From contig JAMZAV010000353.1 of the NCBI GenBank assembly GCA_024449915.1, forward strand, positions 372,001 to 436,000: a DNA stretch of 64,000 nt, read 5' to 3'. The position numbers were made by a program, and so were the translations under genes. Numbering within the stretch: position 1 is the first letter of the stretch; every line of letters starts with the position of its first letter. The notes below the pieces were generated by a model that worked only from the letters and a program-made list of their open reading frames with translations, was not told the DNA's origin and ran no database searches. This stretch comes from Sweltsa coloradensis (lineage: Eukaryota > Arthropoda > Insecta > Plecoptera > Chloroperlidae). Shown in pieces: positions 24,775 through 37,495 of this stretch.

Positions 24775-24828
24775 GTCACTGTCACTGTCACTGTCACTGT
24801 CACTGTCACTGTCACTGTCACTGTCACT
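24775..24828. repeat. (GTCACT)9 microsatellite
   Basis: Nine uninterrupted copies of GTCACT, about 200 bases downstream of the GTTAGTGRCAAC array. AGTGAC is common to both units (on opposite strands). Confidence 0.9.
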
Positions 24829-26654
24829 TAGTAAATACTAAATAGACCCCTGGTTTCGCTGATTGTAGTCCTGTACGTTTCGTTTTCACTCGCCGTCCAT
24901 ACTACCCTGATTTGTTTTTATTTACGTGGCTCACACACACTGCACATTCAGATAACGCGTATTCTTTTGTTCACGAAGTAATTGGTTTTCATTATGACAC
25001 GATGCGAGCCCACCCTGATACACTACATCCCCGAGCCTATTGATCGGGCACCGTCCTCGTAAATATACAAGCTTCGGCCAGATGTTATTTATAGCTACTT
25101 TTATGGCCAGAAAATATTTTCACGAAATGTATTTTCAAAGTGTTATTTTTAAATCAGACGCTAGGGCAAAACGAACCAATAAAAGAAAACGATTTCGCTC
25201 TTGACATGTGATGTTTTCAGATAGAGAATTTCTTTGCAATGGACTTTTGAAATTACTTTTTTCTTTTTTTGTTGTCTAAAATTGTCAATCAGTTTACTTT
25301 ATACTTCAGAAACTCCAGTTGAACAGTTAAAAAACATTTGTCATTTGTCATTAAACAGAGTTAGAACATCTGATATGTCTATTCACATTTAGGATAACCT
25401 AATATACACATACTTTATATATATACATATTTATGATAGGAAACTTTTACAATATTTTTTTAAATAGAGTGATCAAGAAATTAATTGATTTCTAAATGTT
25501 GTATTTGAAATCATGTAGAGTAGAAACTTTGTAATTCAGAGAGTCAGAGGAAGATGAGAAGAGCTCATATTGGCATTACACATGTCAACCAACTGAACAA
25601 ATATTGACAGTCGAAGTCAACTAGACAGAAACACTTTCGACACGAATATAAAAGAGACATATTCGATGAACTGATGTTTAATAATTAAAGATCCAAGTTG
25701 TATTGCCACCTTATTTTTTTAGAAATACATGAATACTTCTTTCTGTATAAGTGTAATAGGTGAAATCATAGACTTAGCAAACTTCCGTTTCTTTAGTCTG
25801 AATAAAATATGTAGTTTCTGTTTAGTTCTGAACTTACGGCTCTTATTTATAAAGAACAAAATACACATTGTATACACACATACATGCATGTATTGTGATA
25901 CGAATTTGTAATTCAATCTTGACGAGTTTCTAGGACTTCTTACACGACAAGTTTTACTACATTGGGCTTTACGTTGGTAATTGTTTAGTTGTAAACTAAG
26001 TTGAAACTGAACTAAACATTGCCTTTTGATTTTATTTCTAAATCCCTGAAATATGAAAAGTTGTATCACATTTTAAATGCTCTGTGTTGCGAAGTAGCAA
26101 GACCGAAGTGAAATAATCGATCGTCACTTGCACTTGTAATTACACTTAATAACTTTCTAAGAATAGAATTTTACATTCCGCATGGCAATAAGTTTCGATT
26201 CGATAATAATTATTGTGCCAAACTTAGCTAAGTAAGTAAGTACAAGATGTGCGTGTGGACCTCATATTTACTTGATATAAAACACTCGTTGGAAAATTGA
26301 TTATACAGTTTAGAATCCAGGAGGTCTTAAATCCACCCCCTCTTGGCGAGTAGTTTTGTGGAAAATGGAGCTGGAACCGGGTGAACCCTCCTCTTTCGTG
26401 GTATGAAAAAGATTATATTTATATCTATTCTATTTTAGTGAGTTTGCTTTTGTAAAAGATTATTTACAAAACATGAATGTAATATGCATTAATATGCTTT
26501 TAATATAATACGCTATTTTAAAACACTGTTCCGTAAGAATACCCGCTGTTTGGTATGCCTAGATATCAGTTTTACCGGTGAGGAATGTCCAAAAGCCGTT
26601 TAAAAAAGACGTAATCCAGGAAATTTTTCTAAAGGAGGTCTGAAGGGTTAGCTT
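24829..26654. other. AT-rich intergenic sequence
   Basis: No gene recognised. The minus-strand frame 25,719-26,069 (116 codons) has no known motif and a composition typical of AT-rich DNA. Confidence 0.45.
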
Positions 26655-26715
26655 GGTCAATTTGGTTTACTGTCCCCCACTTAAAATCAGTTGTGTGACT
26701 GAGTGGGTAGACTCT
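26655..26715 (-). repeat. small dispersed repeat D
   Basis: On the minus strand it reads AGAGTCTACCCACTCAGT, then AACTGATTTT, then GGGGACAGTAAACC, matching 38,252-38,300 and 60,211-60,280 collinearly. The core CAGT...ACTG is a small palindrome. Confidence 0.7.
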
Positions 26716-27677
26716 AAATATGGATTTATTTATTTATTTTATTTAATCGTATAATTCCAGAAGAAAATCAAGGTAAAAACTGTCAGTCGTGGCTGGATTC
26801 CCCCCCACCCCAACGCGACGTCCTGACAGAGTATCAAGGTTACACTAAACATGAGCTCTCACTGACAGCAGTAAAAGAAGAGCTGAGCTCAATTAAAAGA
26901 TCGTCAATCAGCCATCAATCAATCATCGCATATGATCGTGCATCCCATTCAAGAGCCATAAACATCATTGCAGAGTAAATAGTTAAAATGATTTAAAGAT
27001 GGTTTAGAAATGTAACTTTCATTACAATTATTTATATAACTTTTGCTCAGAAAGTTTGAATAAGTTTTCGAACGAAAAGTAAGTAATCCCTAAAACACAT
27101 TTCGTCATGTTGTTGACCGCCTGAAGTGTGTTCTCCCCAAGAGAAAAGCGAGATGTAATGCTATAACAACGAACGGTGAGATGTAATAACATCCGCAATA
27201 ACCGAAACTTTGCGGCGCTTTACGACCTGGGGGAGCCAACTTTCTAACCATCATCATATATCGTGATGGCTTTTCTTGCCCTCTCCCCCTCCAGACCATT
27301 AAGTTATATCACGAGTGTTTTCGTCTCTTTCTCTATCACCTTTCACTTTCACCCCCTCCCCCCTCCCCTCCCCACCCACCATCGCTTTCTCGAATACATC
27401 ACGGGGATATTTCTTGTTGAGCTAGATGTAACGACTGGCATTATGGTGCATCAAGGCTAATCGAGAAGATGGATGGAAGGCTCGTAGATAACGACGATGG
27501 CGGCGGGGAGGGGGGGGGGGGGGGAAGCGACTGATAGATAATGGCTATTGATGGCTTGAATGAACCACTTATAAAAAGATTTCACACACTCAACAAAAAG
27601 ATGATGGCTTTAAGAAATCTGATGGATTGAATACGTGTTTCTGGGAGGCGAATATTGATAGATATTTAGACCCGTTT
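26716..27677. other. intergenic sequence with poly-G and poly-C tracts
   Basis: C-rich around 27,350-27,380 and a G run at about 27,509-27,523. No gene recognised. Confidence 0.45.
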
Positions 27678-27739
27678 ATTTATTTATTTATTTATTTATT
27701 TATTTTTTATTTATTTATTTATTTATTATATATTATTGT

Positions 27740-27790
<51 letters not shown>

Positions 27791-27796
27791 TTTTTT

Positions 27797-27847
<51 letters not shown>
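27678..27847. repeat. (TTTA)n microsatellite, about 170 bases
   Basis: Nearly uninterrupted ATTT repeat. It creates the artefactual LFIYLFIY frame at 27,627-27,851. Confidence 0.95.
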
Positions 27848-28094
27848 CTAGATGAATATAGCCTTTAAAATACAAATACGAAACATATAAATGGCATCGT
27901 TCTATAAACTTACTGATCGATCTTCGACCAAACCAGTGAAGCATTAAAAAGCAAACTCTCTGACAATAAATTACACTAATAGTAGGTACTGTTTATTCTT
28001 AAAGCTACACATATCTTAAACGAGAGTGTGAGATTTATTTACTTGATATTTTACAATTTGTAGAAGAGGGTGTGTCATAGAGAAACAACGCAAA

Positions 28095-28185
28095 TACAAT
28101 ATCTATGCCCAATACTAGATCGAACCCACGTCCCTAGGCGACGTAAGCCTCAGAAGCTCTCCCTTAGCGCATTAGGCACCGGAGA
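28095..28185 (-). repeat. possible tRNA-headed SINE fragment beside a minisatellite
   Basis: On the minus strand there is a tRNA-like series: CTAATGCGCTAAGGG, then a stem-like region, then GTGGGTTCGATCTAG, which fits a B box. The first unit of the 46-base minisatellite starts at its border. Confidence 0.35.
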
Positions 28186-28492
28186 ATCCATCATATCTTC
28201 CCAATTCTCTCTTTCTACACTCTACGACCTTATCCATCATATCTTCCCACTTCTCTCTTTCCACACTCTACGACCGAATCCATCATATCTTCCCACTTCT
28301 CTCTTTCCACACTCTACGACCGAATCCATCATATCTTCCCACTTCTCTCTTTCCACACTCTACGACCGAATCCATCATATCTTCCCACTTCTCTCTTTCC
28401 ACATCTACGACCGAATCCATCATATCTTCCCACTTCTCTCTTTCCACACTCTACGACCGAATCCATCATATCTTCCCACTTCTCTCTTTCTC
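28184..28492. repeat. 46-base minisatellite, about seven copies
   Basis: The unit begins AATCCATCATATCTTCCCAC and ends CACACTCTACGACCG. One copy lacks two bases (CACATCTACG). Because 46 is not a multiple of three, the 195-codon frame at 28,070-28,657 passes through all three reading frames of the unit and is not a credible protein. Confidence 0.9.
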
Positions 28493-29698
28493 TACCGGAA
28501 ATCTCCGACACTCTGTGAAGGACTTCATATCTCACAATGGATCCCTCACATCACCATCTTCTTAACTTCTACCGTTCATTTTACGTTTCTATTCGCGATT
28601 TATGTCTTATTCTTTTTATCTAGAACATATTTGATAGCGATGCTGAAGAGGAGATAGAGCACAACAGAATTTAAATCGCTCAACTTAAAATAGCCAATGG
28701 TCGCACGATCAATCTCTAGCTTCCATTCATCGTGGCCTTTCATATGAACTCTCTATTCAACACAGTATATCTCTATTGGATTCTTAATCTTTTATTCTTT
28801 TACGTTTTTAGAAAGAAACTGATTTCGTTTATTTACGTGGAAAATGGTGGCTGCTTTGGCCAAAGAAGTTTCCACAGCAATGTTGTTATAGAAATCAAAT
28901 TATGTGCATTTGTACTCGAAAACAATTATTAAAGGATGCAAAGATGGCAAACATTCGTTAACACATATTATAGGTTTAGTGAATTAGACATTTAAATAAA
29001 AGACATACATTTCACAGGTTAGGTTTTTGTGCACTGGACTAATTATTTACATAAGTATTGTGTTGGTTTTGCACTACTCTCTTCAAAAGGCTCTGTAGCT
29101 TTACTTAAATAGAAATTAATGAAGACTTAAGTAACTACAATGTGAAAAGGTAATCATACATTTTTTGCTATGTCTGACATTTAAAATTTATCAAATCGCT
29201 TTCCTGTTTTAAACGATATGAATTGAAAGTAAAGCACACAATGAATTTCCTCCGACGATCAAAGATAAATACATTTCGGTATTTTAATAAGCGTGGAACA
29301 CGATTCAGAATCTATATTCCGTGAAATAAATTCGCAAAAGAGGTATTTAACTGAACATATAAAAGAAGAGAGAGGCGCTCATTCCATTAACAACATAAAC
29401 GTAAAAATATGAACAGCCGCAACGAAAAGTGAATGACAATGGAATTCTGTCGTCTCTTTCAAAATTGCGAATTCTGTTCCTTTGTGTGGTGACGCGGGCA
29501 CAGGAGAATGCTTCGTCATAAAAGTATCTTATATAAGAAAAGTTCTGAAACCAATATTTCATTTTTACACCGCATAAGAAGCGAATGCGACTCCCTAAAG
29601 ACGCGAAAGAAATATTAACTACAAAGAGTGGTTTAGTTCACTTCAATATTCTGCAATGCCTTCATTTCACAACCAAATTCCAGAACCCCATCTTTATT
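28493..29698. other. AT-rich intergenic sequence
   Basis: No gene or repeat recognised. Confidence 0.45.
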
Positions 29699-30173
29699 GG
29701 ATGAGCGTAGCGAGCGAAGCGAGCGAAGCGAGAAAGATCCATTTCACTACACTGGAGAAAAAAATCCGGAATGTTTTTTTTTTTTCTTTCTGTATTTTTG
29801 TGTGTTTTTTAAAACACGATTTCCGGCTAAACCGATACTCCGATTGCGATGAAATTTTATGGAGACCTTCGAAATCTCTGAACTTAGAACTGCCACGTTT
29901 TTGAGCGCAATCGGGAAATTTTTCTCATAAAAAAACGCAATTTTACGATTTTTTCGATTTTTAAAAATTTCTTCGACTTATAACACATACATGCTTTATC
30001 CGATTGTAATGATTTTTTTACAGAACCCTTAATTTTATGAATTAAGATATTTGTGTGAAATTTGAGCGTAATCGAAAAAATTAGTTCTCATGAAAATCAA
30101 AATTTTACGGGATTTTTCTTTTCTAAAACAATTCTTTGACTTTTAAACACCTACATGCTTTATCTTATTTGTA
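29699..30173 (+). mobile_element. HINE family A, 3'-truncated copy
   Basis: Starts GGATGAGCGTAGCGAGCGAA after a T and carries the first modules, but is cut at 30,173 where an inverted family A copy begins. The pair forms an imperfect large palindrome. Confidence 0.75.
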
Positions 30174-30174
30174 A

Positions 30175-30789
30175 CTAGGAAAACGCTTAAGTCCCGCCGC
30201 GTTGTTGGATGAGCGTAATTGGTGCATTGAGCTGCCATGTGTTATGCGGATTTTCAGTTGTTCTGTGAAAAAATCATTACTTAGTTGAAGATTTTTTTAA
30301 ATTATATTAAATTAAATAAAAAATTAACTTAAATTTTAATTTTTTTTAATTAATCGTAATTTTAAAAAAGGAAAAAGTCGTAATTTTGAAATTTTCATGA
30401 GAAATAATTATTCGATTGCGCACAAATTTTACACGAATGTATATATTCATAAAATTAAGGTTCTGTGAAAAAATCATTAAAATCGGAATAAAGCATGTAG
30501 GTGTTATAAGCTGAAGAATTTTTTTAAAATTCGAAAAAATCGTAAAGTTGCAATTTTAATGAGAAATTAATTTTCCGATTGCGCTCAAAAACGTGGCAGT
30601 TCTAAGTTCAGAGATTTCGAAGGCCTCCATAAAATTTCATTGTAATTGGAGTATCGGTTTAGCCGGAATCGTGTTAACAAACACACAAAAATACACACAG
30701 AAAAAAAAGAAAAAAAAAAGATAAACATTCCGGATTTTTTTCTCCAGTGTAGTGAAATGGAATCTTCGCTTCGCTCGCTACGCTCATCC
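30175..30789 (-). mobile_element. HINE family A, full copy
   Basis: On the plus strand it reads from CTAGGAAAACGCTTAAG to CGCTCATCC. Termini and 3' hairpin are intact. Two copies of the AACACCTACATGC module region are visible. Confidence 0.8.
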
Positions 30790-30988
30790 AACTACTGGTC
30801 GAGGGTGTACATACAAACCATTCGGGAGGCTCACGCGGTTGAGTCGCAGGTCTCAGTGAAGCGTATGGAGGCGTAATGCATTTTTTCGTAATTGTTTATC
30901 ATATTCATATCACCATTGAATATCACCCTCAAATGTTACCTACCATCGTCTTGAATAGCACATTGCCTCTACAAATCAATGAAATTTA

Positions 30989-31613
30989 CTAGGAAAACGC
31001 TTAAGTCCCGCCGCGTTGTTGGATGAGCGTAATTGGTGCATTGAGCTGCCAAGATTGTGTTGTGAGGATTTTCTGTTGTTCTGTGACAAAATTATTACAA
31101 AGTCGAATAATTTTTTTAAATTAAATTAAAAAAATACAAAATTAACATTATTTTTTAATTTTTTTTATGAATCGTAATTTTTAAAAAAGAAAAAAATCGT
31201 AAAATTGCGATTTTCATAAGAAATAATTATTCGATTGCGCTCAAATTTTACAAAAATATATTAATTCATAAAATTAAGGTTCTGTGAAAAATTCATTACA
31301 ATAGGATAAAGCATGTAGGTGTTATAAGTCAAAGAAATATTTTAAAAATCGAAAAAATTCGTAAAATGGCGATTTTCATGAGAAATAATTTTCCGATTGC
31401 GCTCAAAAACGTGGCAGTTCTAAGTTCAGAGATTTCGAAGGTCTCCATAAAATTTCATCGCAATTGGAGTATCGGTTTAGCCGGAATCGTGTTAACAAAC
31501 ACACAATAATACAAACAGAAAAAAAAAGAAAAAAAAAAAACATCGCGGATTTTTTTCTCCAGTGTAGTGAAATGGAATCTTCGCTTCGCTCGCTACGCTC
31601 GCTACGCTCATCC
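30989..31613 (-). mobile_element. HINE family A, full copy
   Basis: CTAGGAAAACGC at the left, CGCTACGCTCATCC at the right. The right neighbour is the 3' part of another A copy in opposite orientation, beginning ATGATTTTTTCACAG. Confidence 0.8.
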
Positions 31614-31950
31614 AATGATTTTTTCACAGAACCTTAATTTCGTGAATTAATATATTCGTGTTAAATTTGAGCGCAATCGAATAATTATTTCTTATACAAA
31701 TTGCAATTTTACGATTTTTTTCTTTTTAAAAAATTACGATTAATTAAAAAAATTAAGTTAATTTTTTATTTTATTTTATTTAATTATAAAAATTAAGTTA
31801 ATTTTTTATTTAATTTAATTTAATTTAAAAAAATCTTCGATTAAGTAATGATTTTTTCACAGAACAACAGAAAATCCGCGTAACACATGGCATCTCAATG
31901 CACCATATACGCTCATCCAACAACGCGGCGGGACTTAAGCGTTTTCCTAG
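31614..31950 (+). mobile_element. HINE family A, 3' portion
   Basis: From the ATGATTTTTTCACAG module to CCTAG at 31,950, with CGCTCATCC and the AACGC...GCGTT hairpin. The 5' half is absent, apparently lost when or after the inverted copy at 30,989-31,613 inserted. Confidence 0.75.
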
Positions 31951-32133
31951 TAAATAACTTCCACAGTTTATACGACCTAATAAAAGACATACGTTTCCTA
32001 CAGAATACGTACTTTAATCTTTTTCAAGCACACTCGGCATTATACAAGAAAAGATATGATATTAATTTATCGTACCTCTTGAAGGCTTTTTATATTTCAA
32101 TTCATCATTTTACAGCCATTTCAGATATTAATA

Positions 32134-32904
32134 GGATGAGCGTAGCGAGCGAAGCGAGCGAAGCGAAGATTCCATTTCACTACACTGGAGAAAAAAATCC
32201 GGAATGTTTTTTTTTTTCTTTCTTTCTTTTTTTTTGTATTTTTGTGTGTCTGTTAACACGATTCCGGCCTAAAACCGATACTCCGATTGCGATGAAATTT
32301 TATGGAGGCCTTCGAAATCTCTGAACTTAGAACTGCCACGTTTTGAGCGCAATCGGGAAATTTTTTCTTATAAAAAACGCAATTTTACGATTTTTTTCGA
32401 TTTTTTAAAAATTTCTTCGACTTATAACACCTACACGCTTTATCCGATTGTAATGATTTTTTCACAAAACCTTAATTTTATGAATAAAAGATATTCGTGT
32501 GAAATTTGAGCGTAATCGAAAAAATTATTTTCTCATGAAAATCGAAATTTTACGGGTTTTTTCTTTTTTAAAACAATTCTTTGACTTATAACACCTACAT
32601 GCTTTATCCTATTGTAATGATTTTTTCACAGAACCTTAATTTTATCAATTTATATACTCGTGTTAAATTGAGCGCAATCGAATAATTATTCTTATGACAA
32701 TTGCAATTTTACGATTTTTTTTTAAAATTACGATTTATTAAAAAAATTAAGTTAATTTTTTATTTTATTTAATTTTATTTAAAAAAATCTTTGACTAAGC
32801 AATAATTTTTTCACAGAACAACAGAAAATCCGCGTTACACATGGCAGCTCAATGCACCAATTACGCTCATCCAACAACGCGGCGGGACTTAAGCGTTTTC
32901 CTAG
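32134..32904 (+). mobile_element. HINE family A, full copy
   Basis: Starts GGATGAGCGTAGCGAGCGAA, ends GCGTTTTCCTAG with T following. It is one of the most complete copies: head repeats, T-run, the CGATTCCGGC module, two module repeats, the inverted start CGCTCATCC, and the hairpin. The left flank base is A, the only exception to T seen. Confidence 0.85.
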
Positions 32905-34765
32905 TATATATATTTACGTAAACTTTTTTTCTATTCAACATAAATATAAAGGTACGTGAAAATAGTATTTTGTGAATAGATGCTACAAATCCCTATTTTT
33001 CACTAAAAACAATGGCTTTCCAGGCCTATTTCATTTTTAAGCATCTATAATTTGTTAATTCAGAATTTTTTTCAATAGATATTCAACCTCGATGACAATT
33101 TCAAAATTTAAAATATCAAAAAATGGCATTTATACACCAGTTTTTGAAATTAGACAAAAAGTTGATGCAACAAACTCTATAAAATGACATTTGGAAATGT
33201 TATATACACGCGCGTACATCCGGCATCAGAATTAAATCAAGGGCTGAGTAGTGTAGATAAAACGATACCCCTTGATTTACTTCTGACGCCGGGTGTACCT
33301 CTAAACATAATATATCAAAATTTTACTCCGCTTTCGTCTACAGTCAAAGACAAGTGGAAAACTTTGGTAGTGAAACTTCAGTTGAGCTTTATATTTTAAT
33401 TTGTTCTTCAACTATCGAATCGTTCTCGTTTGTTTCGTTCTCCTACCTCTGTGATCGCTCCCTAGAGTAACAAATCTTGCTTGGAATCTCAAGCGTCTTG
33501 TATTGTATCCGGTCGTGTCCGAGGACTTTAGCCCCTCCCCCCCCCCCCCCACCATCCAACTCTCCTCTTCCTAGCCACCGTCCCGACACTGTGTACTTTA
33601 GGGGAGTCGAGAGTTCTGTTTGTAAAAACTGTTTGACAAGAGCCTTAGAAGAAAACACGTTGTATGAAAAGAATTTGCTGACAAGATGGTAAGGTCGCAA
33701 CTCTTTGTAATGGGATTTCGTCCATGGAAAAGTGAATAGAGTACAGATTGCATGGATGTGTATTTTCATAACACTAGTGTGTTCGCCGGAATACAGGAAC
33801 GTGAACCAGAAAACTTACCGATAGAGGTAGCTCTAGCTTATCACACGGGACTCTATTGGGGTAGGACACAGACTTGGTACCACACAATCCGTAACATACA
33901 CATAAGCTACTGTTGAGAACCTTGATGACAACTTTCATTCAGGATTACTAGAGGCGGGTATTGAAGCCACGACCTCCCACTCTTTAGAGATGAGCTGCCT
34001 TCTTCGGTAGTACACAACTGGTTATACGATATCGGGATTCATACGTAATTGAGTTATAATCAACAGATGCATATCGATACCATAATTGCAAAACCCTGAA
34101 GTTGTATGAGCTGAAGAATTGCATGGCTCTAATCGAAAAGAGCATATTCGAGGTGTTACAATTTAATTTTAAAACATTAATCGTGAATACAAAACCTAGA
34201 ATCGTCTATTCGATATTTAGAGCCATTTTAACATGCAAGCTTGGAATGTTGCATAGCAGTTCTACAGAAATTACAGTTACGAGGTTTTGCTTCGTTTATA
34301 AACCGCCTTGGGGCGAAAGTTAAATAGGACATATAATTTGTCACTGTTTTTAATATGGATTGTCTGTGCCCTAAACAGTACGACACGACAAGAATCATTG
34401 ACATCAATTCAATTAATTTTTTGGTGTGGTTTTTCATTACTTGCTGTTTATTTTGTTGTCTTATGTAAGTATAAAATGTGTAATTGATATGGATTGACAG
34501 ACTGTCCTCTAAGGCAACTGACGTCATGTGCGCATGGTTGTGTTGGAGGGGGGAGGGGGGTGGGGGGAGGGATAACTTGCCTCACGTTGTACTACATTGA
34601 CGCGTTGTTTGTTAGTCAAGTGCAAAAACCACTAATACAGTGAATGAGGTTATGTTGCACGATTTGTGTAAGCTCGCTTGGCCATTTTTAATTAAATAAA
34701 GGCGGTCACTCGCAACAAATTCAAACGCGAGCTGTTGTGTTAAAGCTTTGTTTTTTGTTTAGTTT
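32905..34765. other. intergenic sequence
   Basis: No gene recognised. A C-run lies at about 33,535-33,551. The frames at 33,184-33,399 (plus) and 33,443-33,769 (minus) have no known motif. Confidence 0.4.
33945..34020 (-). repeat. possible tRNA-related SINE head
   Basis: On the minus strand TGGGAGGTCGTGGCTTCAATACCCG resembles a tRNA variable-to-T arm with a B box. The wording TGGGAGGTC-TGG-TTCAA-C also occurs in the SINE at 62,160-62,300. Confidence 0.35.
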
Positions 34766-35138
34766 ACACACATAACAAAAACTTGTAGAAATACAGCCAA
34801 ACCTTACACACTCAAAAGGAATGAGATCTAAAAAAAGGCCAAGCTCATCTACCCTTCCACATAAACGTACAGTGTCCCATAACAGCATCCTCGAAAAGCT
34901 TGGCAAAATAGAATTTGCGATTATTAATTTAACGTAATAGTTTATCCAAGTTCTTTTTTTCTAATTAATTTAAACGTAATAACATGCAAATTCTATTTTG
35001 CCAAGCTTTTCGAGGATGCTGTTATGGGACACTGTACGTTTATGTGGAAGGGTAGATGAGCTTGGCCCTTTTTTTAGATCTCATTCCTTTTGAGTGTGTA
35101 AGGTTTGGATGTATTTCTACAAGTTTTTGTTATGTGTG
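34766..35138. mobile_element. near-perfect long foldback (MITE-like)
   Basis: Arms at 34,766-34,918 and 34,986-35,138, each about 153 bases, are reverse complements with only a few differences (for example CAGCCAAACC against GGTTTGGATG, and one run-length change in the A/T tract). The 67-base loop is AT-rich. Such similarity implies a recent origin or homogenising gene conversion. No coding capacity. Termini are not firmly set and no target duplication is obvious. Confidence 0.85.
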
Positions 35139-37427
35139 TGATCTCATTACTTTTTCAAGTTCCATTACAAAATTATTTGCTAAAATATAATATTTTTATC
35201 AAAGTTGATTTAAATTCTATGGTATTAGCAGTAACAATATAGGATGTAAAATATCTAGACCCGGATTCATGTACATCCTGGGTATAGGTGGTATAACCAT
35301 GGTATAACGACGGTATAAGGACTGGACCCCAATTCTTGAGTTCGTGGGAGATGAGTTGAAAACGCAATTTGAAAACGAAGTCGTTTTCGTTTTCGAAGGA
35401 ATTGGTATTCTTGAACGGTATCGTGGAAAACGTCATGGGTTGTGAGTTGAAAGCATTGATATTAAACCCCAATAGTAGGCTAGATTAGCAGTCTCCTATA
35501 CCTCCGCCAGGCGCGAGCGTAGCAAATTGAAGACTCAACCGGCCCATTTCAAGATGTTGATTTGGTGTTTTAATTTATGCTTTTTTTAATGCAATAAAGT
35601 ATTTTACTGGATTGTTTGATATGGTTTTAGCTTGTGCAGCATGGTATTAAACAAAGAAACAATACGAAGTGATTGCATAAGGGAATTTAGTAATCATTTG
35701 GTGTTAAAGGCTAGTATGCTTACCTGTCAACCTGGCGGCAATCTTAAGAACTAATTGGCCACAAATCGCTCCCATTTGATTAACATGTAAACTGTCATTT
35801 TAAGATGGCTTCTAATTGTACCGGAAGTGGACCACCGACTGCTGGTCTAGCCAATTATATAGGATGTCTATGGTTGAAAGAGTATCACGAAATCCAAACA
35901 CTTTAAAAAGATTTGCGTATAGCAAAGAGCTCGAAAAAGTTCTATATTTATTCTAGATGGCAGTGCCTTCATAAACGCGGGCCAATCGAAAGACAAGTTG
36001 TATGAAATGATTTGATTGTTGCAATTATGTAAACAAACAGTTGAGCAAGTTCATATCAGAACAATGTTGTGCTGGCATAGGGTTGGCTAGGCTTGTCAAA
36101 CATGTAATGTAAGTATGAATTTTACTAGTCCTATAGCCAAATGGAACTTTAGACCTACACTTTTGCATTATAAATAATTTTCCACATCTGGGCCTAGGCC
36201 AGGGACGGTTTCTGATTTGTTTTATGAGAGTATAATGACACCTTTTCTCGTTCCACACAAAGAAGAAAAATTTTAAATGTCCGCTATTTGTTTACGTATC
36301 GCACTTTCCCGCCTAACTCTGCTTATACCGTCAACAAGTGTCAAGTAACTATGGTTACTTGTTGATTGTATGCCAAGTGTTTAAGGCTTATTTTAAAACC
36401 TTTATTTGGAAGCCTTCCAACAAACTTTTTCAACTTTTTTTTCAAAAGAGACTATATTTCTATAACCTTAATGTCCATGTAAAATATGAACATTGTAGTC
36501 CCACCCGTCTGGTCAGAATCGCGGGCCGACGTATTAGATGTTAGCAGTAGCAGTAGTAGGCAGTAGTAGGCAGTAGTAGGCAGTAGCTAACATCCTTAAA
36601 GTGATTTTGAGCATGTTTCAAGCCATTTTTTCACCAAGAAGGAATAATCGTACCCCAATAAAATTTGGCATGTGTTGTCAGGTACCTAAATCCACTCGAT
36701 TGTGATAGTTTTCAAGTTCACATCACGTTACATGACGGCTGGGTAACACCTCGAAATCACCCCAACTCTGCTTGGTGTATAAGGTGCTTGAGTGTGTAGC
36801 GCACCGCGGCTTGGCTGCGGCGCCCTAACGGCACCTAGATCACCAGAGAGTTAGTTTTACGGTTATATAGTTTCGCGGTTGAACATTTTGTTCTGAATTG
36901 CTAGCTGGTTTTGTAATTTGCATTTTTAAACATTGTAGTTGCGTTGTTCTATCGTGCAGTGTTGACGCATTGTTCCCTCCGACATTGTGTGTTCCACCAT
37001 GCGCATCCACGCACCGCCATGCGTGGCAACCATGTGAGGGTTTTGATCAAATTCAAGCTTGTGGACAAACTCGTTGTCTCGATGTTGTTTTAGCAAGTGT
37101 AAATGTTTGCTTTGGGGAGTTTCAAAGATAAATAATAGAACCGTGAATGATAAAACGATAAATCCTGTAAGCTTACTCTGTGTGCGCTTTTTAACAACTA
37201 GCTCCACAGTGATTCGCATTCGGTTTTATTTTCACTTCTATTTTATTTGAATTTATAGGCAAAGCTTTTAAGCTTTGCGATAAATGAACGAGTATTTTAC
37301 CGATTGCAAACAAAGAATGTGATTAATCTTGATGTGTTTTGAAGCTACGTTTCATTGTATTGTTAGAAGTAGGTGAGTTGATATATTTTTAAAACTAACC
37401 CTCATTTACACATGTATTTGGTGGAGG
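35139..37427. other. intergenic sequence
   Basis: No gene recognised. The minus-strand frame 35,173-35,472 (99 codons) has a plausible composition but no family match. A four-copy 10-base repeat (AGTAGTAGGC) lies at about 36,543-36,586. Confidence 0.4.
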
Positions 37428-37495
37428 TGCCGGGTCCGGCTTGTGAAGCTTTTCTTGCTCTTCGGCCTGGACAATATTTCATACTGATGTTTAAG
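37428..37495 (+). repeat. GGTGGAGGTGCCGGGT repeat, long copy
   Basis: The motif is followed by CCGGCTTGTGAAGC...TTCGGCCTGGACAATATTT. A minus-strand copy at 42,370-42,438 matches beyond the motif (TCTGGCTTGG...GGGCTGGACGACATTTT), so the unit is at least 65 bases long. Confidence 0.6.

Noticed and set aside
27627..27851. Hydrophobic LFIY-repeat open frame that looks like membrane segments
   Set aside because: It is simply the translation of a TTTA microsatellite.
28070..28657. Longest open frame in the window (195 codons)
   Set aside because: It runs through a 46-base minisatellite whose unit length is not a multiple of three, so all reading frames of one non-coding unit stay open. No protein is implied.
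29699..29735. GCGAGCGAAG-type short repeats considered as a CRISPR array
   Set aside because: Repeats are contiguous without spacers and lie at the fixed 5' end of HINEs in a eukaryotic genome.
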